From: LH-M37 sp965602855
GTDB taxonomy: Bacteria > Pseudomonadota > Gammaproteobacteria > SZUA-229
Assembly: GCA_965602855.1 (NCBI GenBank)
Contig: CBFCZV010000012.1
Coordinates: forward strand, 3,304-67,303
Length of the DNA stretch: 64,000 nt
Direction: 5' to 3'
Shown: one piece after another, positions 36,078-43,101 of the stretch
Numbering within the stretch: the first letter of the stretch is position 1
How the letters are laid out: each line of letters begins with the position of its first letter
Position numbers and translations under genes: made by a program
The notes under the pieces: generated by a model
The model's database searches: none
The model's input: the letters and a program-made list of their open reading frames with translations, nothing else
What the model was told of the DNA's origin: nothing

Positions 36078-36857
36078 TTACTTTACTTGCACGCTAAACC
36101 CTATCAGTTTCCAACCAAATCCCTCATAAGCATACTTGTGCGTAAAATGAACCTTATCTGGACTGGTATGGTAAACGCCAGAAATCGTCAAATTCGCGTC
36201 TTCATCCAGAGCTGGTTTTTCGTTAAAAACTGGGGTGAAAGCTGACAAAACAGTAAGGTCATCACCAGCTTCAAAGAACGAACCAAAGGCATCTTCAAAT
36301 TGTTCCTGTGATGCTTGTTGTCGCCAAATATAAGAAATGTAATTATGGAATTTAGCCATACTTTTATCATTTACCGATTCAGCAAAGGACATCATTGTTT
36401 CAGAAACAAGCCTTAACTGCTCATTTTCATTAGGCATTTCTACAGACTGAGACTCTCCTTGAAACCCTGAAGATGGTTTTTGAATAGAATATATTTCCCA
36501 ACCATTCTCACTCTTTACAAAACCTAATACGACAGAAATAACGTCACCAGAATCCGTTGTTATAGAACCTACCAGACTTCCACGACTATCATCAAGTGAG
36601 CGTGATTCCCAGTTTACTTTCATAAGTTTATTAATAGAATGCTTTTCCATGTATTGCTTTAAATCAGACTTGCTAGCACCAGATTGAAACTCAGGAGATA
36701 AGTAGGTATATGCTTTATCCATATCTTTTGTTTTTATTGCTTCAAAAAAATCAGCAGCTGTAGTAATAAGCATGCCAGAAGTAGAATAAAAGATAGCTGC
36801 GATAGCTAGTATGAATGCGCTGGCAATTCCTAATATGATTTTGAAGAAATTTTTCAT
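36078..36857 (-). CDS. Membrane-anchored protein with two NTF2-like repeats, unknown function
   Basis: 259 residues. The N-terminus has one membrane segment (about 7-32) and no cleavage site, so it is probably anchored with the rest in the periplasm. Two similar halves follow. The first (about 33-140) has ADFFEAIKTKDMDKAYTYLS...F and ends NGWEIYSIQ; the second (about 150-259) has MMSFAESVNDKSMAKFHNYIS and ends FGWKLIGFSVQ. This pattern matches DUF4864/NTF2-like folds, often ligand-binding or structural. I assign no function. It stands alone and lies next to a MITE-like element. Confidence 0.7.
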   Translation of the reverse strand: MKNFFKIILGIASAFILAIAAIFYSTSGMLITTAADFFEAIKTKDMDKAYTYLSPEFQSGASKSDLKQYMEKHSINKLMKVNWESRSLDDSRGSLVGSITTDSGDVISVVLGFVKSENGWEIYSIQKPSSGFQGESQSVEMPNENEQLRLVSETMMSFAESVNDKSMAKFHNYISYIWRQQASQEQFEDAFGSFFEAGDDLTVLSAFTPVFNEKPALDEDANLTISGVYHTSPDKVHFTHKYAYEGFGWKLIGFSVQVK

Positions 36858-36952
36858 TTTATTTTTTTTGATTAGTGGTTTTTGGTGTGACAGTGGATAT
36901 CAGGGGAAGTTCGGTGTTGAGTTGTTAATGGAATGTAGGTGGTGAACAAAAC

Positions 36953-37117
36953 GTAGGGTGCAATAAACGCAGAGCATTGCACCATCAATCTTTCCAAGCA
37001 GCACAATTCCATTTCACAGGAAACATTCAATCAAAGAAACAAATATTTTCCTTGTTCATCGGGTGTGGTGCATGCGTTAGGCATTCGGTGCAATGCGCTT
37101 TGCTTATTGCACCCTAC
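36953..37117. repeat. MITE-like element with 31-bp inverted ends
   Basis: The left end (36953-36983) begins GTAGGGTGCAATAAACGC. The right end (37087-37117), reverse-complemented, begins GTAGGGTGCAATAAGCAA, and both finish CATTGCACC. The arms differ at only a few of 31 positions; the element is 165 bases. It occupies most of the 351-base gap 36858-37208, and no gene-like frame in it is convincing. The sequence belongs to a common type of non-coding dispersed repeat ('GGTGCAATA...'). Confidence 0.65.
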
Positions 37118-37195
37118 TTTTTAACCCTACGGTTTCTGCATTTACCTACAAACCTGCCACCCCTTTAGGGTACTACCACAACCCCCACAACAAGC

Positions 37196-37201
37196 TAAAA
37201 T
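37196..37201 (+). promoter_or_regulatory. Candidate -10 box of yheS, leaderless arrangement
   Basis: TAAAAT ends seven bases before the yheS ATG (37209) and no Shine-Dalgarno sequence fits. The spacer TCCCACCC resembles the CCCCCC spacer before hrpB. Confidence 0.4.
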
Positions 37202-37208
37202 CCCACCC

Positions 37209-39134
37209 ATGATTCAATTTAAAAATCTCAGCCTGCGACGCGGTGCTAAATTACTGTTTGAAGAGGCTAGTCTTCAGGTTCACCCTGGCCAGAAAGTCGG
37301 TATTACTGGCGCGAATGGCACGGGCAAATCCAGTCTGTTTGCATTAATTCTTGATGAGTTACACGCTGATATTGGTGATTGCCTGTACCCAAAAGGTTGG
37401 GTGATCGCCCACGTTGCTCAGGAGACTCCCGCTGATGACCGCTCTGCGCTTGAATATGTGCTTGATGGTGACATCGAACTGCGCAAGGTTGAAGCTGATC
37501 TTGCTGCTGCTGAAGCCAGTGATAACGGTTTAGAGCTGGCCAGCCTGCACAGCCATTACGATAACATTGGTGGCTATACTGCCCGTAGCCGTGCTGGTCA
37601 ATTATTATACGGACTGGGTTTTAAAGCCGGTGACGAAAACCGTAGCGTTAATGAATACTCCGGTGGCTGGCGCATGCGTTTAAATCTGGCCAAAGCATTA
37701 ATGTGTCGTTCTGACTTATTGCTGCTCGATGAGCCAACCAACCATCTCGATCTTGATGCGGTTATCTGGCTGGAAAACTGGTTGGCCAATTATCCCGGCA
37801 CGCTATTGCTGATTTCACACGACCGTGATTTTCTCAACAATGTCACCAGCCACATTGCCCAAATCGAACACCAACGGGTTACGCTCTACACGGGTAACTA
37901 CACCACCTTTGAGCGCATACGAGCTGAACATCTGGCCAACCAGCAGTCTGACTACGAAAAACAGCAACGCGAAATAAAACACATCCAGTCCTACGTCGAA
38001 CGATTCCGTGCCCAGGCCACCAAAGCTAAACAGGCGCAGAGTCGATTAAAGGCGCTGGAACGTATGCAGGAAATTGCACCGGCACACGTTGATTCACCGT
38101 TTCACTTTTCATTACTGGAACCTGAAAAACGCCCGAACACTTTAATGCGTCTGGACGAAATCTCTGCGGGTTACGATGACACCAGCATCATTACAAATGT
38201 AAACCTCAGCATTACCCCCGGTGATCGTATCGGCCTGCTCGGCCCTAACGGTGCGGGTAAATCAACATTGATCAAACTGCTCGCCGGTGCTTCACTGGAT
38301 GATTCAATCAAAATTCAAAATGGTGAACGTGAAGTTGGCAGAGAAACTAAAATTGGTTACTTCGCCCAGCACCAGCTCGAACAACTACACCCCGAGCATT
38401 CACCGATCGATCATTTAAAACAACTCGACCCGCAGGCACGCGAAGCTGATCTTCGAAACCACCTCGGTGGTTTTGGTTTTTCCAATGACATGGCACTGGC
38501 TCCGGTCGCACCTTTCTCTGGTGGTGAAAAATCTCGGTTGGTACTGGCAATGCTGGTTTACCAACGCCCCAACCTGTTATTACTCGATGAGCCGACCAAT
38601 CATCTTGATCTGGAAATGCGGCAGGCACTCGCCACCGCTTTGCAGGAATTCAGCGGCGCCATGATCATCGTCTCGCATGATCGTCACCTGCTGCGCGTTA
38701 CCTGCGATAAGCTGCTACTGGTTCACGATCAATGTGTTGATGAATTCCCGCTCAGTCTTGATGAATATCCAAAATGGCTAAGCGATAAGAATAAAGAAAT
38801 TCAAAAAACTGATGATACCGCTGCTGAAGCACCAGGCAGCAATAATGCTACTGCTAAAAAGGACCGAAAGCGGCAGGAAGCCGAGCTGCGTAAAAAGCTC
38901 CAGCCCCTGAGTAAAAAGGTAAAAAAGGCCGAAGCCGAACTCGACAAACTCCACGCAGAACAAACCGAGCTGGAACAACAACTGGCCGACCCCGATATTT
39001 ACAACGATACCAATAAACAGAAGCTGCAGGACTGCCTGCTGAAAAAAGCTGACATCGACAAACGCTGTGAGGCGACTGAAGAACAGTGGATGGAAGCCAG
39101 CGAAGCGCTGGAAGAATTAAATAACAGCCTTTGA
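37209..39134 (+). CDS. yheS: ABC-F ATPase YheS
   Basis: 641 residues, two ABC domains without membrane helices. The first has Walker A GANGTGKSS, signature YSGGW and LLLDEPTNHLD. The second has GPNGAGKST, FSGGEKSR and LLLDEPTNHLD. The linker (about 240-290) with ERIRAEHLANQQ is Gln/Lys-rich, and a C-terminal coiled coil (about 555-640) is rich in Lys and Glu. Length and order match E. coli YheS. ABC-F proteins bind the ribosomal E site and rescue or tune translation. It probably has its own promoter. Confidence 0.92.
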   Translation: MIQFKNLSLRRGAKLLFEEASLQVHPGQKVGITGANGTGKSSLFALILDELHADIGDCLYPKGWVIAHVAQETPADDRSALEYVLDGDIELRKVEADLAAAEASDNGLELASLHSHYDNIGGYTARSRAGQLLYGLGFKAGDENRSVNEYSGGWRMRLNLAKALMCRSDLLLLDEPTNHLDLDAVIWLENWLANYPGTLLLISHDRDFLNNVTSHIAQIEHQRVTLYTGNYTTFERIRAEHLANQQSDYEKQQREIKHIQSYVERFRAQATKAKQAQSRLKALERMQEIAPAHVDSPFHFSLLEPEKRPNTLMRLDEISAGYDDTSIITNVNLSITPGDRIGLLGPNGAGKSTLIKLLAGASLDDSIKIQNGEREVGRETKIGYFAQHQLEQLHPEHSPIDHLKQLDPQAREADLRNHLGGFGFSNDMALAPVAPFSGGEKSRLVLAMLVYQRPNLLLLDEPTNHLDLEMRQALATALQEFSGAMIIVSHDRHLLRVTCDKLLLVHDQCVDEFPLSLDEYPKWLSDKNKEIQKTDDTAAEAPGSNNATAKKDRKRQEAELRKKLQPLSKKVKKAEAELDKLHAEQTELEQQLADPDIYNDTNKQKLQDCLLKKADIDKRCEATEEQWMEASEALEELNNSL

Positions 39135-39197
39135 AAGGTGCCGCTAATCACGCATAAAACAAATCAAATATCATATAGTTAAGGCAAATTTCTAATA

Positions 39198-39231
39198 TTG
39201 AACATCATTATTAACCCCTCTACTTTATAAT
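39198..39231 (+). promoter_or_regulatory. Possible promoter of the A-type Fe-S carrier gene
   Basis: A perfect TATAAT at 39226-39231, about 68 bases before the ATG. TTGAAC (39198-39203) is 22 bases away, too far to be a standard -35, so only the -10 is persuasive. Confidence 0.3.
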
Positions 39232-39299
39232 CTTTTAATCATAAAATTCATGCTAAAATTACCGCATTATTTACACGAATCGCATTAGCGGAGAACAAC

Positions 39300-39665
39300 A
39301 TGTCCGACGTTCAATTCAACAATCAACTTACTGATGAAATCAACGTTTCACCAGAAGCCATCGAACAATTACTCGCCATCACCGAGTCTGAAGAAGGCGT
39401 TAACGGTGTGCGTATTTTCGTCTCCGGCGGCGGATGTAGCGGCATGACTTACGGCATGACCTTCGTCGATCGCTCAACCGATTACGACTGCGAATGGAAA
39501 AAAGACGGCCTGAACGTCTTTGTCGATGTAGTTGCTCTGGGTTACCTGAAAGGCGTTGAAATCGACTATCAAACCAAAGGCTCCAACGCCAGCTTCGTCT
39601 TCAAAAACGTCTTCGCCCAAACCGGCGGTTCAGGCGGCTGTGGTGGTTGTGGTGGTGCAAGTTAA
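39300..39665 (+). CDS. A-type Fe-S cluster carrier (HesB/IscA/ErpA family)
   Basis: 121 residues. The first conserved Cys is Cys46 in GGGCSGMTYG. The last two are Cys114 and Cys117 in a Gly-rich tail, GGCGGCGGAS, giving CxxC rather than the CxC (CGCG) usual in ErpA and IscA. These proteins receive [2Fe-2S] or [4Fe-4S] clusters and pass them to apo-enzymes. The ribosome site GGAG precedes ATG. It may be the cell's ErpA, but the altered tail makes me leave the symbol open. Confidence 0.85.
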   Translation: MSDVQFNNQLTDEINVSPEAIEQLLAITESEEGVNGVRIFVSGGGCSGMTYGMTFVDRSTDYDCEWKKDGLNVFVDVVALGYLKGVEIDYQTKGSNASFVFKNVFAQTGGSGGCGGCGGAS

Positions 39666-39692
39666 GCCTTTCTCATTTTGGCTTTAAATTCT

Positions 39693-39715
39693 GATTCCCG
39701 CCCTGTGCGGGAATC
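39693..39715 (+). terminator. Hairpin after the Fe-S carrier gene
   Basis: GATTCCCGC, CCTGT loop, GCGGGAATC: a perfect nine-base-pair stem followed by a short TTT, 28 bases after the stop codon. Confidence 0.5.
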
Positions 39716-39739
39716 TTTGATTCTGGCTGCTAAAAACCT

Positions 39740-40978
39740 ATGAAACCACGCTTCCTTCTCATTTCCCAGCCCAATAGCTACCGCATTGCGCCTTACATCA
39801 AGGCAGCGCATCACATGGAGCTGGAAGTGCTCATCGCCTCCGCTGGCCAGCACTCGCTCATTACCGAGGTTCATGCAGGCATACACATTGATCTGGATGA
39901 TATTCCTGCTTCACTCAACACCATTCTTGATGAAGCTGCAAAAAAAATATTCGCGGGTGTGCTGGGTAGCGATGATAGCACCGTTGAACTGGCAGCAACA
40001 GTTGCGGCTAAATTAGGACTTCCCCATAACCCTTCCGAAGCTGCAAAAATTTCCCAGCGGAAAGATCTGGCGCGTGCCCATCTTTCGTTAGGTGACGCAC
40101 CAGTACCCATTCACTGTTTGATTGATTTAAACCAGCCCATCGAAAAACAGATGGCTGGCCTGCCCTGGCCCTGTGTCATCAAGCCATTAAACCTGTCTGC
40201 CAGCCGTGGAGTGATTCGCGCTGACAATGAACAGCAATTTATCGAGGCCTGTACACGCATCAAAAAAATCATCGCACACAACGCTGATGAATTTGAGCGC
40301 ACGCACGTACTCATTGAAGATTACATTGACGGCATTGAAGTCGCTTACGAAGGCTACCTGCACCATGGTGAACTCAACACTCTCACCATTTTTGACAAAC
40401 CCGAACCACTCACCGGCCCCTACTTCGAAGAAACAATTTATGTCACACCATCTCAGCTAGATGACAAAATTCAACAGGACATTAAACAAATCGTACAACA
40501 GGCCTGTGAGATTTATGGATTAAAAACCGGTCCCATTCACGCAGAACTTCGCATCGACAAAAATAACAAGCCATGGATACTCGAAGTCGCCAGTCGCACC
40601 ATCGGTGGCGACTGCGCACGCACACTCGACAGCGGCAACGGTTTTAATATCGAAGAACTCAGCATTGCGCTAGCGATGGATAAATCATTTGAAATTGACA
40701 GAGACGAACAATGCCGTGGCGTAATGATGATGCCAATAAAAAAAGGTGGAATACTACGCCGTGTTGAAGGCCTGAGCAAAGCAAGAAATATTGAGTACGT
40801 AGAAAGCGTCGATATTATTATTCGTGAAGGTAACGAACTTATTCCTTTACCCGAAGGCAACCAGTACCCTGGTTACATCTTTGCACGTGCCGAGTCGCAG
40901 CAGGAAGTGATTAGCGCATTGCAGGAAGCTTTTTCAAAACTTGAAATTGTGGTTGCTCCAGTATTTCGTCAAGAATAG
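39740..40978 (+). CDS. ATP-grasp ligase of unknown substrate
   Basis: A 412-residue ATP-grasp protein. An N-terminal Rossmann-like region (about 1-95) precedes the lid and ATP-grasp core (about 100-310). The core contains PCVIKPLNLSASRGV, the Lys/Glu nucleotide contacts near VLIEDYIDGIEV, and the metal-binding HAELRIDKNNKPWILEVASRTIGGD. Such enzymes join a carboxylate to an amine or thiol via an acyl phosphate. The fold is like carbamoyl-phosphate synthase and PurK relatives, but no pathway is indicated. Not secreted. It starts 75 bases after the Fe-S carrier stop, with a hairpin between, so it is probably independent. Confidence 0.8.
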   Translation: MKPRFLLISQPNSYRIAPYIKAAHHMELEVLIASAGQHSLITEVHAGIHIDLDDIPASLNTILDEAAKKIFAGVLGSDDSTVELAATVAAKLGLPHNPSEAAKISQRKDLARAHLSLGDAPVPIHCLIDLNQPIEKQMAGLPWPCVIKPLNLSASRGVIRADNEQQFIEACTRIKKIIAHNADEFERTHVLIEDYIDGIEVAYEGYLHHGELNTLTIFDKPEPLTGPYFEETIYVTPSQLDDKIQQDIKQIVQQACEIYGLKTGPIHAELRIDKNNKPWILEVASRTIGGDCARTLDSGNGFNIEELSIALAMDKSFEIDRDEQCRGVMMMPIKKGGILRRVEGLSKARNIEYVESVDIIIREGNELIPLPEGNQYPGYIFARAESQQEVISALQEAFSKLEIVVAPVFRQE

Positions 40979-41036
40979 TTTTTTCGGAAAAAACCTAAAA
41001 GTCTGCTTTCGGCTGCGACCTCAATAAAAAATCATT

Positions 41037-41594
41037 TTAGCCACAATACTCTTCATAACAGGTAACAATCATGGGTACTTGCGAGAGCGTTGGCGCACCA
41101 TCCATCAACATCACCAATGGAACTATTTCAAATATCTGTTCGATTGAAACGCCCACATCCAATGCTGCAGTCATATGCAATTTAATCTGTTTCTCATGCT
41201 GCATAACGATGGCAATCGCTAGCGCTACCATCTCTCGTAACTGTCGCCTTTCATTCACTTTTGAATAACTGTAATCGTTCCAGTTTTCTTTCCAGTCATT
41301 CCATAGATCACTATCACCATGTGGCGTGGCACTCATAAAAAATATAATTTTTTTGACCAGACTAAATTTTAAATCTGTCGCTTCAAGTTGTGTAGCAGCA
41401 TGAGTATGAATAGAAATGCATCGGTGACAGTCTTTATATAAGGCTAGCCCAAGTGTTATCAGCTCTTTATCCAACCGGGACAGCAATCCTTTTTTGGTGC
41501 TTTCCTGTGATAATTCACCCATGATCTCCAGGAATTCCTGCAAACCATAGTTGCTGGCTTTTTTCATAAATTGTGCAATGTTATCAGTTGACAT
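41037..41594 (-). CDS. AhpD-like carboxymuconolactone decarboxylase-family protein
   Basis: 185 residues, all-helical. The redox motif is CHRC at 56-59 with His63 four residues on, as in AhpD (CxxC...H). AhpD-type proteins are thiol antioxidants that reduce peroxidase partners; many relatives are uncharacterised. No peroxiredoxin gene adjoins. The stop is convergent with the ATP-grasp gene. Confidence 0.75.
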   Translation of the reverse strand: MSTDNIAQFMKKASNYGLQEFLEIMGELSQESTKKGLLSRLDKELITLGLALYKDCHRCISIHTHAATQLEATDLKFSLVKKIIFFMSATPHGDSDLWNDWKENWNDYSYSKVNERRQLREMVALAIAIVMQHEKQIKLHMTAALDVGVSIEQIFEIVPLVMLMDGAPTLSQVPMIVTCYEEYCG

Positions 41595-41649
41595 GATTTT
41601 TAAAGAATGTTGATGAAGTTAATATGGAATAATCTGAATTATTCAAATA

Positions 41650-41675
41650 AAAAAGGCCGCATAAGCGGCCTTTTT
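41650..41675 (-). terminator. Strong Rho-independent terminator after yggX
   Basis: AAAAAGGCCGC, loop ATAA, GCGGCCTTTTT. The GC stem is flanked by A and T runs, so it can stop transcription from either side. It lies directly after the yggX stop on the minus strand. Confidence 0.85.
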
Positions 41676-41691
41676 TAATTCGAGGTGGTTA

Positions 41692-41973
41692 CTACTTTCC
41701 ACCGCCAGCATTAAAGCCTGCGGGCGCATGTCCATAATCGCCTTCTTCGAAAAAGAAACCCACCATGTGTTTTTCTATTAATTCGAGATTTTTTACATCA
41801 GCGGTGTTTAAGCCATTTTCATTGATGATGGCCGCTAAACGAGTCAGCCATTGTGTCCAGCCTTCTTTGGAAACATTTTCATAAATGCGTATTCCAATTT
41901 CACCAGGATAAGTAGGCACGTCCATACCTTCGGCTTCTGTTTTTAATACCACACATTGTACTGTTCTAGTCAT
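41692..41973 (-). CDS. yggX: YggX, iron-trafficking / oxidative-damage protection protein
   Basis: 93 residues matching YggX throughout: MTRTVQCVVLKTEAEGMD with the single conserved Cys7, YPGEIGIRIYENVSKEGW, and HMVGFFFEEGD. In E. coli and Salmonella the protein protects labile Fe-S clusters and is proposed to carry Fe(II). It is cytosolic and stands alone, followed by a strong terminator. Confidence 0.95.
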   Translation of the reverse strand: MTRTVQCVVLKTEAEGMDVPTYPGEIGIRIYENVSKEGWTQWLTRLAAIINENGLNTADVKNLELIEKHMVGFFFEEGDYGHAPAGFNAGGGK

Positions 41974-42040
41974 GTTTTCCTCTTACTGCTTATACTCTAA
42001 ATTCTAAGCTCTATATTTAAAATTCTGTTTGCTGTGTCTA

Positions 42041-43096
42041 TTAAGATTTTTCGTATTTTTTCAACAATACACCCTCATCACCGCAGCAGCTGGCTGCGCA
42101 TTTTTTGGTCTGGTGTAGTTCTTCAGTGCTAGCGTTCAGATAGAAATCGACTGATACGTTCTCTTCAGCACAATCACAACCCTTGTCATTATACACGTAA
42201 ATGTTTTTCAACCCTGCCCGCTCGGCTTCATCCCGCGCCTTAAATAGCATGGTCTCAGGCGTTGCCGGCACATCACTCAATTTATAGGCCGGGAAAAAAC
42301 GGGTGATATGCCATGGGCTATCTGCGCCCAGATTATCGCGTATCCAGCAGGCAATTTCGTAGTGTTCATCGGGGCTATCGTTCTTGCCCGGAATAATGTT
42401 GGTGCGGGTTTCGACGTGTATGCCCAGATCATGGGCTTTTTTGATGGAATGCAGCACCTGCTCAACTTTGGCGGGTTTACAGATATCAGCATAAAAATCA
42501 TCGCGCATACTTTTGATATCTGAACACATAACATCGATATTTGGCGCAATCAGTTCAAGCGCTTCATCAGTGATAAAACTGTTTGAGACATAAACAGTAT
42601 AAAGCCCTGCCTCATGCGCCAGCTCACAGACATCTAACACGTATTCCAGCCAGACGGCGGGTTCTGAATAAGTGAAAGCAATGCCCTGCACACCAGCTCG
42701 TAGCGCTGCATCAACTAATGATTGTGCTGGCACCCAGACTTCTTTAGATTCACCTTTAGCTAGCTCATCCAGCGCCTCAACACCCCATGAAATTTCCAGA
42801 TTATGGCAACCGCCACAACGGAAGCTACAACCGTAGCTGCCGACGGACATGACCTGTGTACCAGGCTGATAGTGCTTCACCGGTTTGTCTTCAATGGCAT
42901 CGATACTGATCGATGAAATAATGCCGTAGGACAGATTGTAGAGCGTGCCGTTGCGGTTAACGTGCGCCTGACAGAATCCACGTTGACCGTGACCAAGTTT
43001 GCAGCGCCATAAACACAAATTACAGCGCGTGGTGCCGTTATCCAGCTTTTCCTGCAAGCGGGTTTCGATCAATTGATATTGTGTGACTTCACTCAT
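42041..43096 (-). CDS. amrS: AmmeMemoRadiSam-system radical SAM enzyme
   Basis: 351 residues. The radical SAM cluster motif is CSFRCGGC (Cys90, 94, 97), the CxxxCxxC type. An N-terminal Cys cluster (CNLCLWRC at 25-32 and Cys42) is typical of this family, and a C-terminal Cys-rich patch (CDCAEE...CAASCC) is also present. The family pairs with AMMECR1 and Memo proteins in many genomes, hence the name, and its reaction is not established. Neither partner is adjacent here. It lies six bases downstream of the M16C protease gene on the same strand. Confidence 0.88.
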   Translation of the reverse strand: MSEVTQYQLIETRLQEKLDNGTTRCNLCLWRCKLGHGQRGFCQAHVNRNGTLYNLSYGIISSISIDAIEDKPVKHYQPGTQVMSVGSYGCSFRCGGCHNLEISWGVEALDELAKGESKEVWVPAQSLVDAALRAGVQGIAFTYSEPAVWLEYVLDVCELAHEAGLYTVYVSNSFITDEALELIAPNIDVMCSDIKSMRDDFYADICKPAKVEQVLHSIKKAHDLGIHVETRTNIIPGKNDSPDEHYEIACWIRDNLGADSPWHITRFFPAYKLSDVPATPETMLFKARDEAERAGLKNIYVYNDKGCDCAEENVSVDFYLNASTEELHQTKKCAASCCGDEGVLLKKYEKS

Positions 43097-43101
43097 CAGA
43101 C

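Noticed and set aside
36977..37168. A 63-codon plus-strand frame upstream of yheS
   Set aside because: It lies almost entirely in the MITE-like element and its start has no ribosome site.
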